A stretch of 40,351 nt of DNA from an uncultured Pelagibacteraceae bacterium (GCA_902617715.1 CACMXS010000012.1:1-40351), one strand, 5' to 3'. Positions 7,734-16,560 are shown, counted from the first letter of the stretch. A program made the numbers and translations. Notes: generated by a model not told the origin, from the letters alone.

Positions 7734-8312
7734 TTAAAGAAATGAATAAATGAAAATTGCCAAGATTGCCGCAACACCAGCATAGATTAAAATTTTTTGA
7801 TTTTGTTTTTTAGGTTTAGGTTGATTTGATTGATCAATTTTTTTCTCAGATATCTTTTCACTAGATGAACTGTCATCAATTGAAATTAATTCTGAAAATT
7901 TTCCAAAAAAAATATCTGCCATTTTTTTTGCTGTCATATCTATTAATCTGGATCCAACTTGTGCAATTTTTCCACCAACATTTGCTTCAACTTCATAAAT
8001 AAGATTGGTTCCTTTTTCATGATCTTCTAGTTTGACTCTCGCTTCTCCTGACGCAAAACCTACTGGAGAATTGCCAGAACCTGTGATCTTATAACTATTA
8101 GGTGGATCAAGGTCTGTTAGTTCGATATCTCCTGTAAAACTAGCATTAAAAGGACCAATTTTGTTTGTTGCAGTAGCTGTAAACTCAGTATCAGAATTTT
8201 TTGTAAACTCCTCGCATCCAGGTATAGCTTTTTTTAAAATTTCAGGATCATTTAATGCTTCCCATACCTTTTGTTTAGATAAATTAATTTGATAGGATCC
8301 AGAAAGTTTCAT
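7734..8312 (-). CDS. coxG: CoxG-like SRPBCC protein with C-terminal membrane anchor
   Basis: Member of the CoxG / carbon monoxide dehydrogenase subunit G family (192 aa). The SRPBCC fold is recognisable from KLSGSYQINLSKQKVWEALND, AIPGCEEF, the SGEARVKLED strand and the helix VGSRLIDMTAKKMADIFFGKF. After a charged, lysine-rich linker (about residues 150-170) a single hydrophobic helix, ILIYAGVAAILAIFIY, ends the protein. In Oligotropha CoxG helps recruit CO dehydrogenase to the membrane; the same role for the form II enzyme is inference. It lies upstream of coxS on the same strand, 127 bases away, a gap that holds a candidate promoter and the structured leader. Its start is only 23 bases from the divergent DUF1244 gene. 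Confidence 0.85.
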   Translation of the reverse strand: MKLSGSYQINLSKQKVWEALNDPEILKKAIPGCEEFTKNSDTEFTATATNKIGPFNASFTGDIELTDLDPPNSYKITGSGNSPVGFASGEARVKLEDHEKGTNLIYEVEANVGGKIAQVGSRLIDMTAKKMADIFFGKFSELISIDDSSSSEKISEKKIDQSNQPKPKKQNQKILIYAGVAAILAIFIYSFL

Positions 8313-8335
8313 ATTATATTTATATATAAAATCTT

Positions 8336-8581
8336 ATGGATGATAAAACAAAAAAAGAATTACAGTCTGCAACTTTAGATAGATTAATTAGTCACCTTAG
8401 AGAAAGAAAAGATGTTCAAAACATAGACTTAATGAATCTTGCTGGCTTTTGTAGAAACTGTTTATCAAAATGGTATAGAGAAGAAGCTGAAAAAAAAGGA
8501 ATTACTATTTCAGATCCTGATGCAAGAGAACATGTTTATGGAATGCCTTACTCGGAGTGGAAAGATAAATATCAAAAATAA
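8336..8581 (+). CDS. DUF1244 family protein
   Basis: Small soluble protein (81 aa) of the DUF1244 family. Recognisable segments are LDRLISHLRERKDVQNIDLMN, GFCRNCLSKWYREEA and the C-terminal DAREHVYGMPYSEWKDKYQ. The two close cysteines (FCRNCL) are conserved in the family and could bind a metal, but the function is not established. It sits between coxG (divergent, 23 bases) and moaB (convergent, with stops directly abutting). A second reading frame overlaps its 3' half, but it lacks family features and is ignored. Confidence 0.85.
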   Translation: MDDKTKKELQSATLDRLISHLRERKDVQNIDLMNLAGFCRNCLSKWYREEAEKKGITISDPDAREHVYGMPYSEWKDKYQK

Positions 8582-9082
8582 TTATTTTTCTTTTAATCTT
8601 GGAAACAATTCAACAAAATTACAAGGTTTGTGATTTACGTCTAATTGAAGTTTTAAAATTCCATCCCATGCATCTGTAACACCGCCTGATGAACCTGGTA
8701 AAGCAAAAACATATTTTCCATTTGCCAATACTGCACAAGCTCTAGACTGTATTGCTGAAGTTCCAACTGTTTTTAAACTTATATTTCTAAACACCTCTCC
8801 AAACCCAGGAATATGTTTATCTGCAATTTCATTTAATGCTTCTGGTGTTATATCTCTTCCAGTCAAACCAGTTCCACCCGTTGTGATTATGGTATCAATT
8901 TTTTCATTTTTGAGCCATTCTTTTAATATTAAAACAATTTCATCCTTATTATCTTTACATATTTTTCTATCAATTAAGTTATGATTGGCCTCTTTAATCT
9001 TATTTACCAGAATACCTCCAGATTTATCATTATCAATCGTCCTAGTATCTGTTACAGTCAATAGTGCTATATTTACTTTCAT
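8582..9082 (-). CDS. moaB: MoaB/MogA-type molybdopterin adenylyltransferase
   Basis: Protein of the MoaB/MogA family (166 aa) that adenylates molybdopterin before molybdenum insertion. Motifs include NIALLTVTDTRT at the N-terminus, TIITTGGTGLTGRDITPEAL near residue 64, and VFALPGSSGGVTDAWDGIL, the Gly-Ser-rich substrate loop. Its length fits a single-domain MoaB rather than a MogA-MoeA fusion. The stop abuts the stop of the DUF1244 gene, and its start is 13 bases from the divergent TSUP gene. It completes the molybdenum-cofactor theme of the first 9 kb. Confidence 0.88.
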   Translation of the reverse strand: MKVNIALLTVTDTRTIDNDKSGGILVNKIKEANHNLIDRKICKDNKDEIVLILKEWLKNEKIDTIITTGGTGLTGRDITPEALNEIADKHIPGFGEVFRNISLKTVGTSAIQSRACAVLANGKYVFALPGSSGGVTDAWDGILKLQLDVNHKPCNFVELFPRLKEK

Positions 9083-9095
9083 AAAAAATTTTTAA

Positions 9096-9845
9096 ATGAT
9101 TATATTATCAATATTATTTTTTATAACAGCTATTTTATACTCTAGTGTTGGGTTTGGAGGAGGTTCTACCTACTTAGCATTGTTATTAATTTGGGGTATT
9201 CCTTATTATATTTTTCCAGTAATAGCACTTTTATGTAATATCATAGTAGTTTCTGGTAATTCATTTAACTACATTCGTGCTGGTAATCTAAATCTAAAGT
9301 TATTAATTCCTTTTTTAGTAGGCTCAATTCCTTTTGCTTTTTTTGGAGGTTCTTTAAAAATTAATAAAGAGGTATTTGAAATATTTTTGTTTATTGTTTT
9401 ATCGATCGCTGGAATACTGTTATTAGTAAAGAATAAATCCTATGATAGTGATGATTTAGTCGTAAATAAGATAAAATTTATTTATTCTTTATTAATCGGT
9501 TCTATCCTTGGGTTTGTGTCTGGGGTAGTCGGTATTGGTGGTGGTATTTTCTTAAGCCCAATACTTTTTTTACTTAAAGCAGAAAAACCCAAAATTATTG
9601 CAACTTGTGCCTCACTGTTTATCTTAATTAATTCAGTATCTGGAATTTTAGGTCAACTTACTAAAGACAATACATTCAATGAATTAATTAATTATTGGCC
9701 ACTTTTTTTAAGTGTTTTATTAGGGGGTTTTGTTGGAAATTATTTAAATCTTAAAATCTTCTCAAACAGAACTTTGACTATAATGACATCTTTATTGGTT
9801 ATATTTGTTTCATTAAGAATGGGAATAAGGATATTCTTTGATTAA
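9096..9845 (+). CDS. TSUP (TauE/SafE) family membrane transporter
   Basis: Membrane protein of the sulfite/organosulfonate exporter (TauE/SafE) family, 249 aa, with about eight hydrophobic helices. The two family repeats are visible as SVGFGGGSTYLALLL near residue 15 and FVSGVVGIGGGIFLSPILFL near residue 142, each with the typical glycine cluster. Such proteins export sulfite, sulfoacetate or related anions; the substrate cannot be read from the sequence. The gene diverges from moaB across 13 bases, and its end overlaps the convergent EamA gene by four bases. Confidence 0.85.
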   Translation: MIILSILFFITAILYSSVGFGGGSTYLALLLIWGIPYYIFPVIALLCNIIVVSGNSFNYIRAGNLNLKLLIPFLVGSIPFAFFGGSLKINKEVFEIFLFIVLSIAGILLLVKNKSYDSDDLVVNKIKFIYSLLIGSILGFVSGVVGIGGGIFLSPILFLLKAEKPKIIATCASLFILINSVSGILGQLTKDNTFNELINYWPLFLSVLLGGFVGNYLNLKIFSNRTLTIMTSLLVIFVSLRMGIRIFFD

Positions 9846-10729
9846 ATAATTTTTATATAATCAGCTTTTCTTACAAAATAAATTCCAATACAAACTGCCA
9901 TTAATGAAATTAATACTTTAAAAGTAATTAATTCTTTTAAGAATATATAACTTAAAATTGTCCCAAAAATTGGAATTAAATAGGAAACCTGTGACTGAAA
10001 AATTAATCCATTATTAACTAAAATTCTAAATCTCAATAACCAAGCTATACCTGTTGAAACAAGTCCAAGATAAATAACTGAAATAGTAGAGTCGAGTCTT
10101 GGATTTAAATTCCAAGGTTGTTCAATAAAACTTACTAAAGGTATTAAAATAATTGTCGCCCAAATCAATATTGATCCAGTTACATTTTCATTTTTTTTCT
10201 TACTAATTTTTAGAGTTAAAACTCCACCAATTACATAACATGTGGAACCTAAAAGAATTAATAATGCAGACATAAAATTGTTTTCGTCAATTAATAAATT
10301 ATCAGAAAATAAAAAAACAATACCTGAAAATCCAATTAATATTCCTATAGTTTTGGTAAAATTAAATTTTTCATTTTTAGTATAAAAATGCGCTAATACT
10401 GTAGAGCTTAAAGGTGTTGTTGACATTAATATTGCTGCTAAATTACTTTGAACTGATTTTACTCCATAAGCGATTAAAAAAAACGGGGCTACTAAATTAA
10501 TAAAACCTATCATTGCAAACCAATGCCAATCTTTTGAAAATGCTTCAATTTTAATTTTCTTGTAATAACAAAGAAGTAAAACTGGTATTGCCCCAAAAAA
10601 AACTCTTAAAAATGCAATAGTTACAGGTCCAAATGAGTAAGTTGCAATTTTAATATTAAAAAAAGCGGAAGCCCAAATGAGGGCTAGTATAGTTAATAAT
10701 AAATAATCTAAAAGTTTTGGTTGTTTCAT
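9842..10729 (-). CDS. EamA-family (DMT superfamily) transporter
   Basis: Ten-helix drug/metabolite transporter (295 aa) made of two EamA repeats. The first repeat opens with LLLTILALIWASAFFNIKIA and the second begins near ILLGSTCYVIGGVLTLK (about residue 155). FGTILSYIFLKELI near residue 255 matches the conserved P-x-x-G-x-x-x-x-x-x-x-x-x-GE-like region, with KE in place of GE. Substrates range from amino acids to nucleosides and cannot be predicted here. Its ATG overlaps the stop of the upstream ybaK-like gene by four bases (ATGA), so the two are co-translated. Confidence 0.85.
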   Translation of the reverse strand: MKQPKLLDYLLLTILALIWASAFFNIKIATYSFGPVTIAFLRVFFGAIPVLLLCYYKKIKIEAFSKDWHWFAMIGFINLVAPFFLIAYGVKSVQSNLAAILMSTTPLSSTVLAHFYTKNEKFNFTKTIGILIGFSGIVFLFSDNLLIDENNFMSALLILLGSTCYVIGGVLTLKISKKKNENVTGSILIWATIILIPLVSFIEQPWNLNPRLDSTISVIYLGLVSTGIAWLLRFRILVNNGLIFQSQVSYLIPIFGTILSYIFLKELITFKVLISLMAVCIGIYFVRKADYIKII

Positions 10730-11205
10730 TCTGAAATTTCTTTTATAGAGCCTTGGGTAATTTTTTTGAGGTTCAAATAATCAATTTTAAAAACACAATT
10801 TGGATGACCAGCAGCTGCGTATAAATCAACAAATCTCTCTAAAGATTTATCAATAAAAATATTTATCTTATTTAAATGTGCTACTGGTGAAACACCCCCA
10901 ATAGTAAATCCAGTAATATCTTTAACTTCATCAGCAGAAGCCATACAAGCATCTTTAATATTCAAAGTTTTTTTAATCTTATTTAATGATGCTTTTTTAT
11001 CTCCTGCCACTAAACATAATATGAATGAATTATCTGTTTTAAAGAGCAAACTTTTAACTATTGCTCCAACATTACATTTTAAAGATGAAGCTGCCTCTAT
11101 AGCTGTCCTGGCTGAAGTGTCTAACAAAATGACATTTAAATTTGAGTCAAAATTTTTCAAAAATTTCTCTACTCTTTTTACTGGCTCTTTATCTAATGTT
11201 GACAT
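10726..11205 (-). CDS. YbaK/EbsC-type aminoacyl-tRNA deacylase
   Basis: Free-standing editing-domain protein (159 aa) of the YbaK / prolyl-tRNA editing family, which hydrolyses mischarged tRNAs such as Cys-tRNA(Pro) or Ala-tRNA(Pro). The conserved lysine is in VGAIVKSLLFKTD. The loop GFTIGGVSPVAHL and the late AAAGHPNCVFKI segment are family hallmarks. Its exact substrate tRNA is not predictable. It is the first gene of a two-gene unit with the EamA transporter and diverges from glnA across a 137-base region. Confidence 0.82.
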   Translation of the reverse strand: MSTLDKEPVKRVEKFLKNFDSNLNVILLDTSARTAIEAASSLKCNVGAIVKSLLFKTDNSFILCLVAGDKKASLNKIKKTLNIKDACMASADEVKDITGFTIGGVSPVAHLNKINIFIDKSLERFVDLYAAAGHPNCVFKIDYLNLKKITQGSIKEISE

Positions 11206-11342
11206 AATTCAACTTAAAATTGTTAGTTATTTATCCTAAAATACGACTTATGTAAAAATTGCATAGGTGTTATTAATTAAAAGAGCATTCTTTATCAGTC
11301 TTTATTTGGTATCACAAGTCCCAGATTTATATAGGAGAGTTT
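11206..11342. promoter_or_regulatory. Divergent regulatory region, ybaK-like / glnA
   Basis: This 137-base gap between the divergent starts must hold promoters for both genes. A strong ribosome site, AGGAGAG, stands at 11332-11338 before glnA. A weak hairpin is possible at 11246-11268 (ACTTATG with CATAGGT, one G-T pair). I see no sigma-54 signature (GG-N10-GC) in front of glnA and no clear repressor palindrome. Confidence 0.4.
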
Positions 11343-12749
11343 ATGAGTGCTAGTGATGTATTAAAATTTATTAAAGATAAAGAAGCAGAATTTGTAGATT
11401 TAAGATTTACTGATCCAAGAGGTAAACTGCAACATTTAACAATGGATACTACAGCGGTTGACGAAGGTATGTTAAACGATGGTGTATTCTTTGATGGATC
11501 TTCAATTGCTGGCTGGAAAGCTATTAATGAGTCTGACATGATTTTAAAACCAGATTTGTCTAGATTTTTTTTAGACCCTTTCACATCTCATAATACTGTT
11601 GTTTTATTTTGTGATATTCTAGATGCAATTAAAAAAACACCTTATGAAAGAGATCCAAGAGGAGTTGCAAAAAAAGCTGAGGAATATTTAAAAAAATCAG
11701 GAATTGGAGATAAAGCATTTTTTGGTCCAGAGCCAGAATTTTTCGTTTTTGATGATGTAAGAATAAAAAATGAAATGAACGAATGTGGTTTTAAAATTGA
11801 TAGTAAAGAAGGCCCTTATAACTCTGGAACAGAGTATGATAATGGAAACATGGGACATAGACCTGGTGTTAAAGGTGGATATTTCCCAGTGCCTCCTGTT
11901 GACAGTGAACAAGATATGAGAGGTGAGTATTTAAAGAATTTAAAAGAAGTTGGAATTAAAGTTGAAAAACACCATCATGAAGTTGCGCCTAGTCAACATG
12001 AATTAGGAATGTATTTTGGAACATTGGTTCAACAAGCAGATAATGTTCAATTATATAAATATGTTGTGCAAATGGTTACACACTCGTTTGGAAAAACAGC
12101 AACATTCATGCCAAAGCCAGTAGCAGGAGACAATGGTTCGGGTATGCATACACACCAATCTATTTGGAAAGGTGAAACTCCAGTTTTTTCTGGTGACGCA
12201 TATGCTGGATTATCAGAAACAGCGCTGCATTATATCGGTGGTATTTTAAAACATGCAAAAGCTATCAATGCTTTCGCTAACGCTACTACAAATAGTTATA
12301 AAAGATTAATTCCTGGTTTTGAAGCTCCAGTTCTTTTAGCTTACTCTGCAAGAAACAGATCTGCTTCTTGTAGAATTCCAATAACGTTAAGTAAAAAAGG
12401 AGCTAGATGTGAAATTAGATTTCCAGATGCATCAGGAAATCCTTATTTGACATTTGCAGCTATGTTAATGGCAGGAATTGATGGAATTAAAAATAAAATA
12501 CATCCAGGTGAATCTTTTGATAAAGATTTATATGATTTACCTCCTGAAGAGGTTAAATCTATCCCAACTGTTTGTGGATCATTGAGAGAAGCAATGGAAA
12601 ATTTAGATAAAGACAGAGAATTTTTAACTCAAGGTGGTGTATTTACCGATGATCAAATTGATGCTTACATAGCTCTTAAGTTTGAAGAAATTCACAAATT
12701 TGAGCATGCACCTCATCCTGTAGAGTTTGAAATGTATTATAGCTGTTAG
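11343..12749 (+). CDS. glnA: Glutamine synthetase type I
   Basis: Glutamine synthetase (468 aa), which condenses glutamate and ammonia with ATP; this is the usual size of GS-I dodecamer subunits. Motifs: [20 protein letters not shown] near residue 50, [11 protein letters not shown] with metal-binding glutamates, [12 protein letters not shown], the ATP loop, and [10 protein letters not shown]. The residue corresponding to the adenylylation tyrosine is present at position 397 in [10 protein letters not shown], the same number as in E. coli, so GS-I-beta covalent control is possible if a GlnE exists elsewhere. It is preceded by AGGAGAG and appears monocistronic, with a weak hairpin after the stop. 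Confidence 0.97.
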   Translation: MSASDVLKFIKDKEAEFVDLRFTDPRGKLQHLTMDTTAVDEGMLNDGVFFDGSSIAGWKAINESDMILKPDLSRFFLDPFTSHNTVVLFCDILDAIKKTPYERDPRGVAKKAEEYLKKSGIGDKAFFGPEPEFFVFDDVRIKNEMNECGFKIDSKEGPYNSGTEYDNGNMGHRPGVKGGYFPVPPVDSEQDMRGEYLKNLKEVGIKVEKHHHEVAPSQHELGMYFGTLVQQADNVQLYKYVVQMVTHSFGKTATFMPKPVAGDNGSGMHTHQSIWKGETPVFSGDAYAGLSETALHYIGGILKHAKAINAFANATTNSYKRLIPGFEAPVLLAYSARNRSASCRIPITLSKKGARCEIRFPDASGNPYLTFAAMLMAGIDGIKNKIHPGESFDKDLYDLPPEEVKSIPTVCGSLREAMENLDKDREFLTQGGVFTDDQIDAYIALKFEEIHKFEHAPHPVEFEMYYSC

Positions 12750-12765
12750 TAATATTAAAATTACT
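12748..12765 (+). terminator. Weak hairpin after glnA
   Basis: AGTAAT (12748-12753) and ATTACT (12760-12765) form a six-pair stem with a six-base loop, followed by GTTTTGTTG. It begins inside the glnA stop codon region. The stem has only one G-C pair and the T-run is broken, so termination would be weak; it is listed as the best candidate between two convergent genes. Confidence 0.3.
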
Positions 12766-12931
12766 GTTTTGTTGTAGCTATTGTATCTTTGTTAATGCCT
12801 TTTTTAACTACGTAATCCTGAGTGCCATTAGCACCAATATCTACTTCTTTACGTAGACTCTTAAAGAAAGATTTTTCTTTTAAAGAATCTTTAAGGTCTT
12901 TAACAAGATTTTTAAATTCAAATTTGTTCAT
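12761..12931 (-). CDS. Small unknown protein (56 aa)
   Basis: An open frame of 56 codons starts at ATG 12931 (MNKFEFKNLVKDLKDSLKE) and ends just after the convergent glnA stop. The product is lysine-rich and soluble, with a predicted amphipathic N-terminal helix and a C-terminal region containing GANGTQDYVVKKGINKDT. I do not recognise the family. Support for it being real comes from its full use of the gap between glnA and the SUF operon and from a promoter-like TTGTGT-17-TATATA ending seven bases before the ATG. An upstream GTG (12946) would add five residues. No ribosome site is obvious. Confidence 0.55.
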   Translation of the reverse strand: MNKFEFKNLVKDLKDSLKEKSFFKSLRKEVDIGANGTQDYVVKKGINKDTIATTKQ

Positions 12932-12937
12932 GATAGA

Positions 12938-12966
12938 TATATACACTAGATATGCAATTTACACAA
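12938..12966 (-). promoter_or_regulatory. Candidate promoter of the 56-aa gene
   Basis: In minus-strand sense TTGTGT (12966-12961) is followed after exactly 17 bases by TATATA (12943-12938), with a TG just before it as in extended -10 elements. The predicted transcription start falls at or next to the ATG at 12931, which would make a leaderless message. TATA-like strings are frequent in DNA this AT-rich, so confidence is low. Confidence 0.35.
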
Positions 12967-12997
12967 TACTGCTATGCAACTTATGGGATACTAAAAA

Positions 12998-13333
12998 TTA
13001 ACCTATTTTAAAGGACTCTCCACAGCCACAACGCTCTGTTTCGTTAGGATTATTAAATACAAAAGTAGAAGAAAAATCCTCTTTTTTATAATCCATTTCT
13101 GTTCCTAATAAATACATAACGGCAGCAGAGTCTATAAATACTTTTACGCCTTTATCCTCAATAACTTCATCATGAGGATTTGCTTCTTTCGAATATTCCA
13201 TTACATATGACATGCCCGCACATCCACCAGATTTCACAGATACTCTTACGCCTAAAGCATCTTTTTCTGCACTGGACATTATCTCTTTAATTCTGTTAGC
13301 AGCATTATCGCTTAATTTAATTATTGGGTTCAT
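12998..13333 (-). CDS. sufA: A-type Fe-S carrier SufA/IscA
   Basis: A-type Fe-S carrier protein (111 aa) that receives clusters from the SufBCD scaffold and passes them to target proteins. The three conserved cysteines are in KSGGCAGMSYVMEY and ERCGCGESFKI (Cys-x-Cys near the C-terminus). I start at the ATG at 13333 (MNPIIKLSDNAANRIKEIM), whose A is shared with the TAA of the upstream sufT gene. An extension to 13396 would lie inside sufT. It is the last gene of the SUF operon. Confidence 0.92.
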   Translation of the reverse strand: MNPIIKLSDNAANRIKEIMSSAEKDALGVRVSVKSGGCAGMSYVMEYSKEANPHDEVIEDKGVKVFIDSAAVMYLLGTEMDYKKEDFSSTFVFNNPNETERCGCGESFKIG

Positions 13334-13629
13334 TATAAATTTAACTCCAATTTTGCTGCATCTGACATCATATCTTTTGTCCAAGGTGGATCCCAAACCA
13401 ACTGAAGGTCAACATCATCAATTTCTTCTACTTGCATTGCACCTTCTTTAACTTCTTTAGGTAAACTTTCTGCAACAGGACAATTCGGTGTTGTAAGTGT
13501 CATTTTTATTTCTGCTTTTCTACCTCTAACTTGTATATCGTAAATTAAACCTAGCTCATAAATGTTTACTGGTAGCTCAGGATCATAAATTTTTCTAATT
13601 TCATCTATTATTTTATTTTTTACTTCCAT
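13333..13629 (-). CDS. sufT: SufT-type DUF59 (MIP18-like) Fe-S maturation protein
   Basis: Short protein (98 aa) of the DUF59 / MIP18 family found in many SUF operons and linked to maturation of Fe-S proteins under high demand. Visible motifs are KIYDPELPVNIYELGLIYDI (the DPE/P-N-I-GLV region) and KMTLTTPNCPVAESLP, which contains the conserved cysteine. WDPPWTKDMMSDAAKLEL is the typical C-terminus. It overlaps sufA by one base and follows sufU by five bases. Confidence 0.9.
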   Translation of the reverse strand: MEVKNKIIDEIRKIYDPELPVNIYELGLIYDIQVRGRKAEIKMTLTTPNCPVAESLPKEVKEGAMQVEEIDDVDLQLVWDPPWTKDMMSDAAKLELNL

Positions 13630-13634
13630 AAAAA

Positions 13635-14099
13635 TTAATCTTCTGTACTCACTTGTTTGCCATTATTTTCCATTGCTGACACTAAAGTATGCCATGATAG
13701 AGTAGCACATTTAACTCTCATAGGGTATTGTTTAACTCCTGATAGACACATTAATTTTGTTTTATCATCCTTATTTAAAATATTATTCTTAAGTTCCGGA
13801 TTTTCTTTGATCATTCCTAAAAAATCTTCAATAATTTCTTTAGCTTCATTGTCACTTTTGCCTTTTATTAAATCTGTCATTATTGAAGCTGATGCCATAG
13901 AAATTGCACACCCACTACCTTCGAAAGATATATCTTCAACTTTTCTTTGCTCATTTAATTTTAAATATACATGAACATTATCACCACATAATGGATTATT
14001 TCCTTTAGCATCTTTGTTAAAATTATCTGTCTTCCTTAGATTTCTAGGATTTTTTCCATGTTCTAAGATTATTTCTTGATATAATTCTTTTAAATTCAT
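13635..14099 (-). CDS. sufU: SufU-type sulfur-transfer / scaffold protein
   Basis: SufU family protein (154 aa) that takes persulfide sulfur from SufS, working as a zinc-dependent sulfurtransferase in characterised examples. The three conserved cysteines are in NPLCGDNVHVYL, GSGCAISMASASIMTDLI and RVKCATLSWHTL. The spacer between the second and third cysteines is longer than in IscU, as expected for SufU. An alphaproteobacterial SUF system often uses SufE instead; none is seen here. The ATG overlaps the end of sufS (ATGA). Confidence 0.9.
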   Translation of the reverse strand: MNLKELYQEIILEHGKNPRNLRKTDNFNKDAKGNNPLCGDNVHVYLKLNEQRKVEDISFEGSGCAISMASASIMTDLIKGKSDNEAKEIIEDFLGMIKENPELKNNILNKDDKTKLMCLSGVKQYPMRVKCATLSWHTLVSAMENNGKQVSTED

Positions 14100-15316
14100 T
14101 TTAAATCAAAAATTTTTTTACAATTATTAATTCCTTCATTTAATTTATCCAAATCATCTTTAGTGTTATATACTCCTAATGACGCTCTTGCACTTGCAGG
14201 AATACCTAATTTATCGTGAAGAATTTGACAGCAATGATGACCTGCTCTAATTGCAACTCCTGTTTCATCTAAAATAGTTGCGATATCATGGGGGTGAACA
14301 CCTTCGATAGTGAAAGATAATACACCGCCTCTTTCTTTAGGATTTCCAATTAATTTTACAGAATTATTTTTTTGTAAAATTTCTTGACCATATTCAATTA
14401 GTTCCTTTTCATGTTTTATTATATTTTCAATACCAATACTTTCGAGAAATTTTATTGACTGATCAAAGGCAATCACTTGTGCTGTAGCCATTGTTCCAGC
14501 TTCATATTTATTAGGAAGTTCACCATATGTAATTCTATCTTTTTTAACTTCATTAATCATACCTCCTCCACCTTGATAAGGTGGAAGTTGCTCTAACCAT
14601 TTTTTCTTTCCATAAAGGACACCTAGTCCTGTTGGACCATACATTTTATGACATGAAATTGCATAAAAATCACAATCTAAATCCTGCATATCTAATTTTA
14701 AATGTGGTCCTCCTTGACAACCATCAACCACAATTACAATTCCTTTAGAGTGAGCAAGTTGTGTAATTTCTTTGATAGGTAAAACTGAGCCAGTAACATT
14801 AGATAAATGAGTTATTGCAATTACTTTAGTTCTATCTGTTATTTCTTTTTCTATATTTTCAATTGGTATATCACCATCCTCATTAATTTCTGCAAATTTT
14901 ATTTTTATTTTCTTAGATTTTCTCAAAAAATGCCAAGGAACATAATTTGAATGATGTTCTAATTCTGTAATTAAAACTTCATCATTTGGTTCTAAAATTG
15001 ATTGACCTAAAGTATTGGCTACTAAATTTAAAGCTTCCGTAGCTCCTTTAGTAAAAACAATCTCGTTCTTATCTTTAGCATTAATATATTTTTGAACAGA
15101 AACCCTTGTATTTTCATATAAATTAGTCGCTGCAACTGCCAAATAATGAAGGCTCCTACCTACATTTGAAAATTGCTTTGAATAAAAATCATTTATTCTA
15201 TCTAAAACAACCTTTGGTTTTTGTGAAGAATTTGCACTATCCAAATAAACTAAATCATTGTTATGAATTTTTTCATCAAATATAGGAAATTCTTTTTTAA
15301 TATCATCTATGTTCAT
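14096..15316 (-). CDS. sufS: Cysteine desulfurase SufS
   Basis: PLP-dependent group II cysteine desulfurase (406 aa) that removes sulfur from cysteine for Fe-S assembly. The PLP lysine is in FYAISCHKMYGPTGLGVLYG. The active cysteine is in RAGHHCCQILHDKLG near residue 365. EFTKGATEALN-type cofactor contacts appear as IVFTKGATEALNLVA. Length and motifs agree with SufS. The start overlaps the sufD stop by four bases (ATGA), and the stop overlaps sufU likewise. Confidence 0.95.
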   Translation of the reverse strand: MNIDDIKKEFPIFDEKIHNNDLVYLDSANSSQKPKVVLDRINDFYSKQFSNVGRSLHYLAVAATNLYENTRVSVQKYINAKDKNEIVFTKGATEALNLVANTLGQSILEPNDEVLITELEHHSNYVPWHFLRKSKKIKIKFAEINEDGDIPIENIEKEITDRTKVIAITHLSNVTGSVLPIKEITQLAHSKGIVIVVDGCQGGPHLKLDMQDLDCDFYAISCHKMYGPTGLGVLYGKKKWLEQLPPYQGGGGMINEVKKDRITYGELPNKYEAGTMATAQVIAFDQSIKFLESIGIENIIKHEKELIEYGQEILQKNNSVKLIGNPKERGGVLSFTIEGVHPHDIATILDETGVAIRAGHHCCQILHDKLGIPASARASLGVYNTKDDLDKLNEGINNCKKIFDLK

Positions 15317-16560
15317 ACTTTAAATCCAATCATGTTTTTTACCAAGTTTTTAACTTCAGCGTCAGTTATCTTGTCAATTACATCGAGAATAAATCCATTT
15401 ATTAAAAGTTCTTTAGATTGCTGATAATTAAGTCCTCTTGACATTAAATAAAATATTGAATTTTCATCTAAACTTCCTGATGCTGAACCATGGGAACATT
15501 TTACATCATCAGCATAAATTTCTAATTCAGGTTTTGCATTAAATTCTGATGACTCATCTAACAAAATAGCTTTACTTAATTGATAACCATCAGTTTTTTG
15601 TGCTTCAGAATTTACAAAAATTTTTCCTTGATATATGGCCCTAGAATCTTTTCCAAGAACACTTTTAATCAATTGATAACTTTTCGTATTTTCAACAAGA
15701 TGATTTATTGATGTTCTAATTTCATGTTGTTGATCGTTCAATAGTGAAATAATTCCATTTACAAATGCTGAAGAATAACTACCATTTAAGTTACAATAAA
15801 TTTCATTTTTAAAAAAATTTGATCCAGAAGATAAAATAAAGTTTTCAGAAACACTATTTTCATCCTGATTAATATTATTGAAAGAATATCCAATATTTTT
15901 ATTGTGATTGTTATCAATTTTATAATTTTTCAAAATAGAATTTTTTTTCAATTCTAAGTCATAAAAGATATTGATAAAATTTTTTTCTGATTGATGATAG
16001 TTATAATCTATTAATCTTAAAGAACTATTTTGGTCTAGTTCAAATTTTAATCTTATACTGATACTTTTTGATTTAATCTTATTATTTGTTGTATGGTAAA
16101 TTACTAAAGGTTTTTTAAGATGATAATCTTTTTTAATTGAAATTTTATAAATTTTATCCGAAAAAGCATTATTTAAATCAATTAATGAATTGAAATTTTG
16201 AATTTTACTTTCAGTCTCTGAAATTTCATTTAATTTTATCTTATCTTCATCTTCAAAACTAAAATCAATTTTTTCAACTCTTCCATTTATAAAAACAATT
16301 TTATTATGTTCTAATCCGTCTATAAAAACTGATGTATCAATTTTATTTGATGATGAATAATCACTAAAAAAACTTAACTCTCCAATATTTTTATGAATAA
16401 TTTGATTAATGTCAGAGAATTTCCAATTTTCAAGCTTTCTATTTGGAAAACCATTTAAAATGAATTTGTCTAAAAACTTTTTTTTCAAATCAATATCAGT
16501 TTTGGATAAACCTGAAGTTTTAAATGTTTTTTCGAAATCTATTTTTATCTGTTCATTCAT
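15313..16560 (-). CDS. sufD: SufD, scaffold subunit of the SufBCD complex
   Basis: SufD (415 aa), partner of SufB in the beta-helical scaffold on which Fe-S clusters are built. The N-terminal part diverges, as is usual, with many lysines and asparagines. The C-terminal core is clear: KDSRAIYQGKIFVNSEAQKT, KPELEIYADDVKCSHGSASG, and DENSIFYLMSRGL. The His in the KCSHG segment corresponds to the conserved SufD histidine at the SufB interface. It starts directly after the sufC stop without a gap, and overlaps sufS by four bases. Confidence 0.93.
   Translation of the reverse strand: MNEQIKIDFEKTFKTSGLSKTDIDLKKKFLDKFILNGFPNRKLENWKFSDINQIIHKNIGELSFFSDYSSSNKIDTSVFIDGLEHNKIVFINGRVEKIDFSFEDEDKIKLNEISETESKIQNFNSLIDLNNAFSDKIYKISIKKDYHLKKPLVIYHTTNNKIKSKSISIRLKFELDQNSSLRLIDYNYHQSEKNFINIFYDLELKKNSILKNYKIDNNHNKNIGYSFNNINQDENSVSENFILSSGSNFFKNEIYCNLNGSYSSAFVNGIISLLNDQQHEIRTSINHLVENTKSYQLIKSVLGKDSRAIYQGKIFVNSEAQKTDGYQLSKAILLDESSEFNAKPELEIYADDVKCSHGSASGSLDENSIFYLMSRGLNYQQSKELLINGFILDVIDKITDAEVKNLVKNMIGFKV

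Noticed and set aside
11206..11342. Possible sigma-54 or nitrogen-control promoter before glnA
   Set aside because: No GG-N10-GC element or clear NtrC-type palindrome is visible.
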